Positions 40,914-50,136 of a stretch of DNA of 64,000 nt are shown one piece after another. The translations under genes were made by a program, and so were the position numbers. The DNA is from Acidiferrum sp963764675. Lineage in GTDB: Bacteria > Acidobacteriota > Terriglobia > Acidiferrales > UBA7541. How positions within the stretch are numbered: the stretch's first letter is position 1; each line of letters begins with the position of its first letter. The notes under the pieces are model-generated. The model was not told the origin of the DNA and searched no databases. It was given only the letters and a program-made list of their open reading frames with translations. Location of the stretch: positions 642,791 through 706,790 of the forward strand of contig CAVXTQ010000001.1 in the NCBI GenBank assembly GCA_963764675.1, in the 5' to 3' direction.

Positions 40914-43448
40914 GAGCTAAGTACCTTCTCGCCCTGAGGATCTTTCTGCGGACTCGATTTCGCTCGCCGGGGAACGTCGTTGACCGCATTGCCGTCGCCA
41001 CCCTCCCACGGAGGAGGAACGCGCAGAGCTTCCGGCCAATGGACCTGCGGGAAATGCGTCGGGCCAAAACGCGGCTCGCGGCCGGCTCTCTTTTCCGCAA
41101 GAGCCTTCACGATTTTTTCCGGTGTGATCGGAACTTCATCAATCCGCACGCCGACGGCATCGTAGACGGCGTTCGCGACCGCCGGCATGATCGGCAGGAG
41201 CGGGCCCTGTCCGACTTCTTTCGCGCCGAACGGACCGCGCGGATCGGGCTCTTCGACCAACTCGGTGACCACGTCGGGCATGTCGAGCGACGTCGGACTC
41301 TTGTATTCCAGAATGGAGGGAAACTTGTGGACCAGCGCGTGAGAAAGTTTCTTGGGCAGGCGGCGGAACTCCTGCTCCTCCATTAGGGCTTCGCCGAGTC
41401 CCATGTAAACACTGCCTTCGACTTGGCCGCGGACCAGTGTGGGGTTGAGCGCGCGGCCGATGTCGTGTGCGATCCAAATTTTTGGGACGGTGATCCAACC
41501 AGTGGTGGGATTGACCACGACTTCGACGACCGCGGCGGAATAAGAATAGGTGGGCGACGGGCCTACGCCGCCACCTTTGTAGAGCGCTGGAGACTTCGGC
41601 GGCGTGTACGAGCCGACAGTGCCGATAGTTCCGAAGCGCGCTTCCGCCAGGCAGACAGCCTCACGGAAGGGAACTCGGTTCTCCGGCGCAGCGGAATCGA
41701 AAACATATTTGTCCGCGAAGCGCAGGCGTTCTTTGGGCACGCCTAGACGTTCCGCAACAGCCTCGGCAAGCAAAGCCTTGGCGCGTTCGGCGGCTTGCAG
41801 CGCGGCATTTCCCGCCATGATTGTCACGCGGCTGGAGTAGGAGCCCAGATCCACGGGGCCGAGGTCGGTGTCGCCGGTGTACAGGCGAATGTCAAAAGTC
41901 TCGAGGCCGAGAATCTCGGCGACGATGCCCGCCAGCACGTCGTCCGATCCTTGCCCGATGTCGGTGGCGCCGCAAAAAACGGTGACGCCGCCGCCGCGGT
42001 CCAGCTTTAACTGGACTCCCGAGTGCGGCATCTTGTTCCAGTAGATCGGCAGCCCCGCGCCCGTGAGGTACGCGGAGCAAGCGAGGCCGACTCCGTGGCC
42101 CTCCGGCAGCTTGCGGAATTTCTCGTTCCAACCGGACAGCTTTACGATGCGGCGGATGCATTCGGCGAGATTGACGGTGCTCAGCCGGAAAAAATTGGCG
42201 GTCACGGCGCCGGACGACTCGACGATGCGGAGCCGCAGGTCAGCCGGGTCGATCTTGAGTTTCTCGGCAATCTTGTCGAGTTGGACTTCCTGGCCGAAGC
42301 GCGGCTGCACCGTGCCATGGCCGCGCTTCGGTCCGCACGGCGGCTTGTTCGTGAATGTGCGGCAGCCTTGAAACTTATAGCGCGGAATGTGGTAGGTGGT
42401 GGTCTGCAGCGCGCCGGTATAAAAAGTGCTGGCAACTCCGTAGGAACCGTAGGCGCCGCCGTCGATCAGCGTTTGGAGGTGCATGCCGGTGATCGTGCCG
42501 TCCTTCTTCACGCCGGTCTTGAATTTCATTAGCACCGGATGGCGGCCGCGGTGGCAGTAGAAAACCTCCTCGCGCGTGAGACAAATCTTGACGGGACGAT
42601 CCAACACGAAGGGCCGCTTTGCACACCACAATCTCGTGATTGAAAGGATCGCTCTTTCCTCCAAACCCGCCGCCGTTGGGCGTGGCGATCACGCGAATGT
42701 GCCCAGGCGGCATTTGCAGAACCTTGGCCAGGGCGCGATGCAAGTAGTGCGGCGTCTGGGTGCTGCTCCAGATCGTCAGTTTTCCTTCGGGATCTTTGAT
42801 CGCGACGGACGCGTGCTGTTCAATGGGAAGATGCGTGTTGCCTTGGTAGAAGAACGTATCTTCGAAGACTTCGTCGGCTTCGGCGAAGCCTTGCTCGACA
42901 TCGCCAAACTCAAGAGCGACGCGCTTGTGAATGTTGCCTTCCTCGCCGTAATCGTGGATGCGTGGTTCGGGAGTGGCGAGGGCTTCTTCGGGATCGGAGA
43001 TGGTTGGCAGAATCTCGTATTCGACATCGATCAAGTCCAACGCCTCGAAGGCCGTCAGTTCTTCGCGCGCAATTACTGCCGCAACGGGATCGCCGACGTG
43101 CCGCACATGATCGACGCAGAGTGCCTGCTCGTCTTGACTGATGGGGAGAATGCCGTACTCGATGGGCAAGTCTTTTCCCGTGAGGACCAAATACACTCCG
43201 GGATGCGCGACAGCACGCGATGTGTCGATTTTCTTGATGCGTGCGTGAGGATGTGGCGAGCGCAACAGCTTGCAGTAGGTCATCCGCGGCAAGAAGATGT
43301 CGTCGGCGTAGCGAGTTTGGCCGGTGACTTTGGAGCGGGCGTCAACCCTTCGGCGAGGAACCCCGATCACGCGGAATTCGCCTGCGTCGGAGCTTGATTC
43401 CTGAGCCGGTTGGCTTGGCGGAGCCTTTTGATCGGGTCGATCGGGCAT
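40910..43448 (-). CDS. hcrA: 4-hydroxybenzoyl-CoA reductase, molybdenum catalytic subunit, one frameshift
   Basis: Molybdopterin-binding subunit that removes the 4-hydroxyl group from 4-hydroxybenzoyl-CoA. Visible: RVDARSKVTGQTRYADDI, the Mo-site GGGFGGKSDPFNHE, FCGATDIGQGSDDVLAGIVA and C-terminal FGAKEVGQGPLLPIMPAVANA (catalytic Glu region). The frame breaks at 42611-42613, where an extra C in CCC (coding strand) interrupts KAAFVLDRPVKICLTREEVF; without it the protein is about 845 residues, including an extra C-terminal tail of about 50 residues rich in Pro and charged residues. ATG 43448 has AGGAG four bases upstream. Assignment as HcrA rests mainly on HcrB. Confidence 0.85.
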
Positions 43449-43455
43449 TTGACTC

Positions 43456-44007
43456 CTACGCGTCTGGTAGTGACTGGCCCACGGGCGCGTTCTGGGCTGC
43501 CGACGAATTTTGCTCGGCGATCTTGAGCATAGCCGCTTCCACCGCCTCAAAAATCTGGAGGTAGCCAGTACAGCGGCACAAGTTGCCCGAGAGCGCTACA
43601 CGGATTTGATCGCGATTGGGATGTGGATTGTGATCCAGCAAAGCTTTCGCGGTGACCAGGATCGCGGGCGTGCAGTATCCGCATTGTGCCGCTCCGAGAT
43701 CGGCGAATGCATCCTGCAGCGGATGAGGATTTCCGTTCGATCCGAGTCCCTCGACCGTGAGTACATCCTTGCCATCGCACTCCAGCCCAAGCACAAGACA
43801 CGAAAGCACGGGCTTCCCATCCAGAAGCACTGCGCATGCGCCGCACTCGCCGAGTTCGCACCCGTGTTTCGTGCCGGTGTGACCTAGATCCTCGCGGAGT
43901 ATCTCGAGCAGGGTCTTGTACGATGCGAACGAAACGTCGGTCTGTTCACCGTTCAGCGTAATGCGGATGTGAGCTGTTTTCTGTGATTCGATCTGGATGA
44001 CAGACAC
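43456..44007 (-). CDS. hcrC: 4-hydroxybenzoyl-CoA reductase, 2x[2Fe-2S] subunit
   Basis: Small iron-sulfur subunit of the molybdenum hydroxylase family, 183 residues. Plant-type [2Fe-2S] ligands in GCELGECGACAVLLDG and LSC (first cluster), and second cluster in CGYCTPA and NLCRCTGY. It passes electrons between HcrA and HcrB. First structural gene after the TetR gene; GTG start at 44007 with GGGG nine bases upstream. Gene order C-A-B. The C-terminal extension of about 25 residues is not conserved in family members I know. Confidence 0.9.
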   Translation of the reverse strand: MSVIQIESQKTAHIRITLNGEQTDVSFASYKTLLEILREDLGHTGTKHGCELGECGACAVLLDGKPVLSCLVLGLECDGKDVLTVEGLGSNGNPHPLQDAFADLGAAQCGYCTPAILVTAKALLDHNPHPNRDQIRVALSGNLCRCTGYLQIFEAVEAAMLKIAEQNSSAAQNAPVGQSLPDA

Positions 44008-44028
44008 GTTAGATCACCCCTTGCGAAC

Positions 44029-44736
44029 TCATGCGGCCGACGCGCGGCGAGTCAGATCGCGCGAAACTCGCTTGCCGGCTCGGCCTACTTCTTTGGTCGA
44101 TGCGGCTCGCCGGAGAGCCTCGGGCTTAGCCAGCAGACCACGGATCAGATAGTCGGCAAATCCGTCGGCGATTTCTGCCGCCGTCAAAGCGCCGTCCGGA
44201 TTGAACCAGCGCACGCTCCAGTTGAGTGATCCCAGGATGGCGCGGGCGGCGAGCGCCGGATCACAGGCGACGAACTCTCCGGACCGGCTGCCGGCGGCAA
44301 TCAATTGACGCACGCCTTCTTCGTAGCGATCGCGCTTCACCACCAGGGCCCGCTGCAGACGCGGAGGCAACGCGTTGGTCAAGAGATGCGCCGCGGAGCC
44401 TTCGACTTCATCCAGCACGCAGAGCAAGTGGGACTGAACCACGATACGGAGCTTTGCCGCAGCACTCGTGCGGAGGCGCCGGGCTTCATCGAGCGCCGCG
44501 ATCATGCGGTCGAGGGAAACGTCCTGGCAGAAGAACAGAATCTCGTGTTTTCCGTGGAAGTAGTTGTAAAGGTTGGCAGGGGAAAGGTCGGCGGCCGCCG
44601 CGATGTCGCGCATCCCAGTCTCAGCAAAGCCACGCTGCCGAAACTCTTTTCCTGCAGCGCGCAGAATCTCCAGGCGGCGTGCGAGGTAGCGCCTGCGAAG
44701 GCGGGCGGTAGCCTGATTGGTGCGGTTGATTCGCAA
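44029..44736 (-). CDS. TetR/AcrR family transcriptional regulator
   Basis: 235-residue repressor-type protein. The N-terminal helix-turn-helix is ILRAAGKEFRQRGFAETGMRDIAAAADLSPANLYNYFHGKHEI (positions about 23-65), typical of TetR. The C-terminal ligand domain is unassigned. TTG start at 44736 with GGAG seven bases upstream. Directly upstream (44822-44862) are inverted-repeat operators, and its stop lies 21 bases before hcrC, so it probably controls itself and the hcr unit in response to an aromatic acyl-CoA or acid; the effector is inference. Confidence 0.88.
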   Translation of the reverse strand: MRINRTNQATARLRRRYLARRLEILRAAGKEFRQRGFAETGMRDIAAAADLSPANLYNYFHGKHEILFFCQDVSLDRMIAALDEARRLRTSAAAKLRIVVQSHLLCVLDEVEGSAAHLLTNALPPRLQRALVVKRDRYEEGVRQLIAAGSRSGEFVACDPALAARAILGSLNWSVRWFNPDGALTAAEIADGFADYLIRGLLAKPEALRRAASTKEVGRAGKRVSRDLTRRASAA

Positions 44737-44811
44737 CTAGATTCTCCAGGCGCGAACTACGGCGGAGCCGTAAGCCTCTCTTCGTCATAGCTAATCATGC
44801 TGACGTGTCTG

Positions 44812-44862
44812 TGTCAATCAATTCTGAACGACTGTTCAGAAGGAAGAACACCCGTTCAGAAC
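44812..44862 (-). promoter_or_regulatory. TetR-type operator pair next to a -35-like TTGACA
   Basis: 44822-44841 reads TTCTGAAC-GACT-GTTCAGAA, a perfect 8-bp inverted repeat. A second half-size palindrome GTTCAGAAC lies at 44854-44862. The word GTTCAGAA recurs at 44834 and 44854, exactly 20 bases (two helical turns) apart. On the minus strand a consensus TTGACA is at 44817-44812, five bases past the operator, upstream of the TetR start at 44736. No strong -10 box is seen. Confidence 0.65.
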
Positions 44863-44877
44863 AGTGAGACAACTCAC

Positions 44878-44908
44878 TTGGAGTGCGGCGGCTAGCCGCC
44901 GCCTTTAC
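44878..44908 (+). repeat. intergenic palindromic repeat, copy 2
   Basis: TTGGAGTGCGGCGGCT followed by AGCCGCCGC and CTTT, a GC hairpin just after the 3' end of the amidohydrolase gene. It is related to the copy at 18871-18903 in opposite orientation. Confidence 0.6.
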
Positions 44909-44912
44909 AGTG

Positions 44913-45761
44913 TCAGCGAGGAAAAAGCCGTGCTGCGTTGTCGTACAGGATCTTGCGCTTGGCCTCTTCCCGGATCGGGAGCGCATTGAACTTTTCGATG
45001 TTGCCCTTGATCTCAGGCACTCCGGGTCCGGGCCAATCCGTGCCCCAGAGCACTTTCTCCGCAATGTCTTCGATTCGCGGAAAGTACTCCAGCAGCTTTT
45101 GCGGCGGGATACCGGAAATATCCATGTACATGTTCTTGTGCCGCCGCACCAGAAAAAACGCTTCTTCCATCCACAAAGGTCTGCCGCCATGCGCCAGGAT
45201 GACGACGAGATCGGGATAATCAATGCTGACGTCGTCGCACAACATCGGCTGCGCGTGAAGATTTCTCGCGCCAGGAAAAATGGACGTTCCCGTGTGAATC
45301 ATCACGGGGAGGCCGTTGGCTTGCGCTCGCTCGTAAATCGCGGCGAGCCCCCGATTGCCGTCCATGTAGTCGTTCGGCGAAAGCACCTGGTGCGACGGAT
45401 GCATCTTGACAGCCCGAATTCCAAGCTTGGCCATGCGATCGACTTCCGCGCCGGTGTCAGGAACCGTCCCGGGAAGCACGCCACCAAACGCGATCAGCCG
45501 GTCCGGCGCCGTTTTGCAATACTGTGCGATCCAATCGTTCACTTCCGGCGTGAAACCAATGATTTGCGGAGAAACGTAGTTGATCAAGCCCGCGCGCTCC
45601 ACGCCGAGGCTATCGAGCAACTTGAGAAATTCTTTGGGGTCGGCGCAATAGCGCTCGACGTCGGCGTAGTCCTTCCGTCCCTTGCGCATCAGCGCCATCG
45701 CGGAAGGCTTCATCATGTGGTAGGGCATGATGTGAATGTGGATATCGATGATCGGTTGCAC
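44913..45761 (-). CDS. amidohydrolase family 2 (TIM-barrel) protein
   Basis: 282-residue metal-dependent hydrolase/decarboxylase of the amidohydrolase-2 group (ACMSD-like). Ligands: DIHIHI at the N-terminus, His in KMHPSHQ, His in MIHTGT, HGGRP and Asp in WGTDWPG, an arrangement found in ACMSD-like and related hydrolases. GTG 45761 with GAGGA nine bases upstream is preferred; the frame extends six codons to 45779. It follows boxB by 75 bases and is probably cotranscribed, so it may act on a box-pathway intermediate or shunt product; no specific reaction can be named. Confidence 0.8.
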   Translation of the reverse strand: MQPIIDIHIHIMPYHMMKPSAMALMRKGRKDYADVERYCADPKEFLKLLDSLGVERAGLINYVSPQIIGFTPEVNDWIAQYCKTAPDRLIAFGGVLPGTVPDTGAEVDRMAKLGIRAVKMHPSHQVLSPNDYMDGNRGLAAIYERAQANGLPVMIHTGTSIFPGARNLHAQPMLCDDVSIDYPDLVVILAHGGRPLWMEEAFFLVRRHKNMYMDISGIPPQKLLEYFPRIEDIAEKVLWGTDWPGPGVPEIKGNIEKFNALPIREEAKRKILYDNAARLFPR

Positions 45762-45836
45762 GAAGTTTCGTCCTCGCACGGATCACCATCCGCGATCCGT
45801 CCACACTTAATGCCGGCCCGGTAGCTGAAGCCCCCA

Positions 45837-47261
45837 CTAATTAAAACGAACGTATTCGAAGTTCAAAGGCTGACTATTGATGCCGCGCAGCGGAGGCGCA
45901 ATCCAATTGGCAAACTTACCCAGTTCCGTAACACGCCCGCTCATCAAGGACTGCACGTAGGCATAATCCTTGGGACTGGGCAGCCATTCAAATTCATGCT
46001 GCTTCCAAGCCTGTTCGGTCAACACCTGGCCTTCCGGGCTGATGTGGTGTCCCGTGAAGTTGCCGATCTCGCGATGGAAGCCTTTATGCGGCAAGGTCAG
46101 CCGGAAGGGAATACCCGCATTGTCGATCACTTTCTGCCAGCGGCCGACGCCGTCCTCGATTTCACCGATGTAATCGTCGCGCAGGCGTTCGTTCAAGGCG
46201 GTCAGTGCCGCAACCTTCTTCATGACGATCTTGTCTCCGATGACTTCCGAGACGGGGTATTCCGCTTCGCTCAACTGGTGGTCGTCTTCGAGCTTGGTTT
46301 CCCGGAAGCGCCCCTTGAGGCCGTTGGTAAAATAGTTGGCGGCGTTGGAAGAGACATCCGAGCCATAAAGGTCGAGAGTGACGCTGTAGTGGAAATTCAA
46401 GTATCGCTGAATCGTTTGCAGGTCGATCACCCCGAGCGCGCGGACGTCGGACGGGTCGTCGACATTATTTTCCTTCATTACTTCGCACGTGCGTTGAATG
46501 ATGCGGCTCACGCCGGTCTCGCCGACGAACATGTGATGCGCTTCCTCGGTCAGCATGAACCGGCAGGTTCGTGAAAGTGGATCGAAGCCGGATTCGGCCA
46601 GAGCGCAGAGCTGAAACTTGCCGTCGCGATCCGTGAAAAAAGTAAACATGTAGAAGGCTAGCCAATCAGGCGTGGGTTCGTTGAACGCGCCGAGGATGCG
46701 AGGATTGTCGGTGTCTCCGGAGCGCCGCGCGAGCAGCGATTCGGCTTCTTCGCGGCCGTCGCGTCCAAAGTAGCGGTGCAGCAAGTACACCATGGCCCAG
46801 AGGTGGCGTCCTTCTTCGACGTTTACCTGAAAAATATTCCGCAAGTCGTAGAGCGAAGGGCAAGACAGCCCCAGCATTTTTTGCTGCTCTACCGAAGCGG
46901 GTTCCGTATCGCCCTGGGTAACGATGATGCGGCGTAAGATCGATCGATACTCACCGGGTACGTCTTGCCAGGCCGCCTGACCCTTGTGCCGGCCGAAATT
47001 TACCTGGCGATTTTCGTCGCGCGGCTGTAGGAAAATGCCCCAGCGATACTCCGGCATTCGCACGTAACCGAACTGCGCCCAGCCGTCCGGCTCCACGCTC
47101 GTCGCCGTGCGCAGATACACTTCATAACCGCGGCTCTCATTCGGCCCCATGTCGGACCACCAGCCCAGAAACGCAGGTTGCCAGTGCTCCAGCGCGCGTT
47201 GCAGAACGCGATCCCTGCCCAAATCGACGTTGTTCGGAATTTTCTCAGTGTAGTCGATCAT
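45837..47261 (-). CDS. boxB: benzoyl-CoA 2,3-epoxidase, oxygenase subunit BoxB
   Basis: Di-iron oxygenase that converts benzoyl-CoA with O2 to 2,3-epoxybenzoyl-CoA in the aerobic box pathway. 474 residues, matching family length. N-terminus MIDYTEKIPNNVDL and RALEHWQPAFLGWW are the characteristic BoxB start. Di-iron ligand candidates are in NVEEGRHLWAMVYLLHRYF and TEEAHHMFVGETGV. It follows boxC by 39 bases on the same strand. The reductase subunit BoxA, normally required for electron supply, is not in this window. Confidence 0.95.
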   Translation of the reverse strand: MIDYTEKIPNNVDLGRDRVLQRALEHWQPAFLGWWSDMGPNESRGYEVYLRTATSVEPDGWAQFGYVRMPEYRWGIFLQPRDENRQVNFGRHKGQAAWQDVPGEYRSILRRIIVTQGDTEPASVEQQKMLGLSCPSLYDLRNIFQVNVEEGRHLWAMVYLLHRYFGRDGREEAESLLARRSGDTDNPRILGAFNEPTPDWLAFYMFTFFTDRDGKFQLCALAESGFDPLSRTCRFMLTEEAHHMFVGETGVSRIIQRTCEVMKENNVDDPSDVRALGVIDLQTIQRYLNFHYSVTLDLYGSDVSSNAANYFTNGLKGRFRETKLEDDHQLSEAEYPVSEVIGDKIVMKKVAALTALNERLRDDYIGEIEDGVGRWQKVIDNAGIPFRLTLPHKGFHREIGNFTGHHISPEGQVLTEQAWKQHEFEWLPSPKDYAYVQSLMSGRVTELGKFANWIAPPLRGINSQPLNFEYVRFN

Positions 47262-47300
47262 CGCAATCTCCTCAGTAAACTCGAAACTCCTGGCGAGCGT

Positions 47301-48983
47301 TTAAACTCTTTCCCAATTGAATTTCACGGGCGCCCCGGTTCCATAAACTTTGAGCGCGCCGTTTGCCCCGACGGCATTAGGGCGAATGAAGATCCAGTTT
47401 TGCCACGCGGAAAGCCTGCCGAACACGCGCGTTTCGAGTGTCTCACCGGGCCCAAAACGCAGATTGGCCTCGAGCCCGGTGAGGGCGTCGGGGGAAAGCG
47501 CGGCCCGCGATTCGATGGCTTGGCGGATTTCGTCTTCCCAGTCGAGGTCGTCCGGTGTCACGGTGACGAGTCCCGCATCGAGCGCTTCGTGAGGCGAGAG
47601 CTTCGCCCCGATCTGGCCGCGCAACGCCTCGATCTGCCCGGCATCCTGATAGAAGCGCGCCGCCAGGCGCGAAAGATGATTTGCCATGGGCAGAGCTCCG
47701 AAGTTCATCTGCGACAGCGTGACCGTCGAAACCGCTGCGCTTTCTTGAGTATCGCGCATGTAGACGCGGTCCGCCGCGAGCGCCAACTCCAGAAGCGTGC
47801 CTGCGAAACACGAATCAGGTTCCACGATCGCATAAATGGAGCGCGAACTGACATCCAAGCGCGCGAAAGTGCGCCGCATCATGCCGAGAACTTCGCGAAC
47901 GAACCAGTTGTCCTGATGGTTCAGAATGAAATCGTCGACCGCGAGAACTGCGTTGGCGTTTCCGGCTGTCTTAATGATCCACAATCCCAAATCGAGTTCG
48001 CTGGTGCGCAGGTGCAATATCGCATCGTCCAATTCTCGCGCCATCTGCAGCGGCCACCAGTTGACACCCGCGGCGAGAACTTTTTCGATAGTGTCGTCGG
48101 TAGCGGACTTCGGCGCGCGGACAGTAAAGGTCGCCGTGCGCGCTTCACGATTCAATGCGACATCGACATACTCGTAGCGCAGACCAGCGTCATCGACGGT
48201 GCGCTTTAGCGGCGTCAGCGTCACGCCCTTGGCGTCGGACGGCCGGTCACTCTGCGCAGCCAGTTCCCGCGCGCGCTGCTTCACGTGCTCCGCAAACTGC
48301 TGTGGCTTGATCGCGTCATCGACCAGCCTCCAATCCTTGGCGCGTTGCCCGCGGACGCCGTCCGGGTTGGTGCAGAAAATGTCGGCATGGTCCCTGCGGA
48401 CATGGCGCTTATCGGTGATGCGGGTCAGCCCTCCCGTACCGGGCAACACGCCCAGTAGCGGAAGCTCCGGCAAGCTGACAGCGGAAGAGCGGTCATCCAC
48501 CAGGATGATCTCGTCGCACGCAAGCGCGAGTTCATAGCCGCCGCCGGCCGTCGTCCCGTTGCACGCGGCCAGGAATTTGAGGCCTGAATGAGCGCTGGAG
48601 TCTTCGATCCCGTTCCTCGTTTCATTCGTGAATTTGCAGAAATTCACTTTCCAAGCGTGCGAAGAAAGGCCAAGCATGTAAATGTTGGCTCCAGAGCAAA
48701 AGATGCGGCTCTTCGCGCTGGTGATAACCACCGACCGAATCTCCGGATGCTCAAATCGAATCCGTTGCAAAGCGTCGTGCAGCTCGATATCCACACCGAG
48801 ATCGTAAGAATTCAGTTTTAGCTTGTAGCCCGGCCGAAGTCCTCCATCTTCCGCCACATCCATCGTGAGCGTCGCGACTGGTCCATCGAAAGACAGCCGC
48901 CAGTGCCGGTAGTGCGAGGGATCGGTCCGGTAGTCCACAGATTCCATCTTGGGTTGAGGCTCTTGCGCCGCGACAACGTCCAC
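47301..48983 (-). CDS. boxC: 2,3-epoxybenzoyl-CoA dihydrolase BoxC
   Basis: Crotonase-superfamily enzyme that opens and cleaves the epoxide ring with two water molecules, giving 3,4-dehydroadipyl-CoA semialdehyde and formate. 560 residues, normal. Enoyl-CoA hydratase-like blocks VVITSAKSRIFCSGANIYML and ACNGTTAGGGYELALACDEI (oxyanion and active-site loops) and a C-terminal second crotonase-like half are visible. GTG start at 48983 with GGAGG five bases upstream; starts nine bases after boxR. Confidence 0.95.
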   Translation of the reverse strand: MDVVAAQEPQPKMESVDYRTDPSHYRHWRLSFDGPVATLTMDVAEDGGLRPGYKLKLNSYDLGVDIELHDALQRIRFEHPEIRSVVITSAKSRIFCSGANIYMLGLSSHAWKVNFCKFTNETRNGIEDSSAHSGLKFLAACNGTTAGGGYELALACDEIILVDDRSSAVSLPELPLLGVLPGTGGLTRITDKRHVRRDHADIFCTNPDGVRGQRAKDWRLVDDAIKPQQFAEHVKQRARELAAQSDRPSDAKGVTLTPLKRTVDDAGLRYEYVDVALNREARTATFTVRAPKSATDDTIEKVLAAGVNWWPLQMARELDDAILHLRTSELDLGLWIIKTAGNANAVLAVDDFILNHQDNWFVREVLGMMRRTFARLDVSSRSIYAIVEPDSCFAGTLLELALAADRVYMRDTQESAAVSTVTLSQMNFGALPMANHLSRLAARFYQDAGQIEALRGQIGAKLSPHEALDAGLVTVTPDDLDWEDEIRQAIESRAALSPDALTGLEANLRFGPGETLETRVFGRLSAWQNWIFIRPNAVGANGALKVYGTGAPVKFNWERV

Positions 48984-48992
48984 GAGATCCTC

Positions 48993-49898
48993 CTACTGAA
49001 AATTGGCTTGCAATACCGTCTTCAACTTGGCGAAACTCTCTTCCACCGAACTGCCGGAAGTATCGAGCACCATGTCCGCTTTGCGATACAGCGGCTCCCG
49101 AGTCTCGAGAATCCGGCGCAGGTCTTCCATCGCGCGATCGCTTCCCGCCATCGCGCGGAAATCGCCCTGCTCGATCACTCGGGACATGTGTTCCTCGGGC
49201 TCCGCCTTGATCCAAACGGTGTAGCAGTGGGACAGGAGAAAGTCGTACGTCTCTTTCTCCGAGACTACGCCGCCACCCACGGAAAGCACGGCGCGATCAT
49301 TCTCTTGAAGCACACGCTCCAGAGTGCGTCGCTCAATCGCGCGGTAACCGGCTTGCCCGTATAGCGAAAAAATCTCCGCCAGGGGCATCCCCGTCTCTTT
49401 CTCAATTTCGCGATCCAGTTCGACAAACGGCAAGTCCATTTCCCGTCCGAGCTTAGCACCCAGCGTGGACTTGCCAGCTCCACGCAAGCCGATCAGCGCA
49501 ATGCGCATCCGGCGCACTTTTTCTTCGTGGCCGAAATCGCGCATCAGCCGAAATACCACATCTTCCAGGCGATGAGCGGGAAGACGTTCCAAGAAACGCT
49601 GGATGAGGCGCTTTTCGACCGGCTCGTCTGTTTCCGGGGAGAACAATTCGACAAGCGATACGTTCAGCGCAGCCGCGATTCTTCGCAGCAGCACGATGGA
49701 GACGTTGCCTTCTCCCGCTTCCAGCTGCGCAAGGTGGCGCTCCGATACGTCGGCCTCCCGCGCAGCCGCCTTGCGCGTCATCCCGCGATGGTCGCGCACT
49801 TGACGTACACGCTTGCCGAGAAAGCGTAGAAAATCGCTCTCGGGTGCGGGCGGCAAAAGCCGCGAATTCAGCGGATTGGAATCGGTGCTCGCCGACAT
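48993..49898 (-). CDS. boxR: BoxR/BzdR-type regulator (XRE domain fused to shikimate-kinase-like domain)
   Basis: Benzoyl-CoA-responsive transcriptional regulator family. N-terminal XRE helix-turn-helix (VRQVRDHRGMTRKAAARE ... VSERHLAQLEAGEGN, about residues 30-85) joined to a shikimate-kinase-like domain with P-loop LRGAGKSTLGAKLG and LSVGGGVVSEKETYD, which in BzdR/BoxR proteins binds benzoyl-CoA rather than shikimate. About 301 residues from ATG 49898 (AAGG seven bases upstream); TTG 49913 is an alternative. First gene of the boxR-boxC-boxB unit and divergent from boxD. Sequence motifs, domain fusion and position all agree. Confidence 0.93.
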   Translation of the reverse strand: MSASTDSNPLNSRLLPPAPESDFLRFLGKRVRQVRDHRGMTRKAAAREADVSERHLAQLEAGEGNVSIVLLRRIAAALNVSLVELFSPETDEPVEKRLIQRFLERLPAHRLEDVVFRLMRDFGHEEKVRRMRIALIGLRGAGKSTLGAKLGREMDLPFVELDREIEKETGMPLAEIFSLYGQAGYRAIERRTLERVLQENDRAVLSVGGGVVSEKETYDFLLSHCYTVWIKAEPEEHMSRVIEQGDFRAMAGSDRAMEDLRRILETREPLYRKADMVLDTSGSSVEESFAKLKTVLQANFQ

Positions 49899-49908
49899 GC
49901 GGAAACCT

Positions 49909-50107
49909 TGCAAACCTCTACGGCATTATAGTACAAACGAACGCAGCCGGATCAAGAAAAAGGTGATTTGCTGCATGCAAGATGCAACTGTAGCAATATA
50001 AGTGCTGGCGCTTTGTAAATATATAAGGAAAATATAGTTACATAAGATGGCGATGGTAATCCATGAGAGATTCTGGCCATTGGCTCATGTCAGATGCAGT
50101 ATGATGC
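49909..50107. promoter_or_regulatory. divergent boxR/boxD control region with TGCA sites
   Basis: TGCA occurs at 49909, 49972, 49976, 49983, 50095 and 50104. The central three form TGCATGCAAGATGCA (49972-49986). For boxR a minus-strand promoter reads -10 TATAAT (49930-49925) and -35 TTGATC (49955-49950), spacer 19, with the TGCA cluster just upstream of the -35. For boxD, the pair at 50095/50104 (9 bases apart) lies 30-40 bases before the start. BzdR operators are reported to be built from TGCA words, so this is a plausible BoxR operator region. Confidence 0.65.
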
Positions 50108-50136
50108 AGTCCCAGCCTGGAGTCAGGAGACCCCGA

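Noticed and set aside
39885..44007. Generic xanthine dehydrogenase or carbon monoxide dehydrogenase
   Set aside because: The four-cysteine loop of HcrB with 16/8/9 spacing and the benzoyl-CoA context fit 4-hydroxybenzoyl-CoA reductase better.
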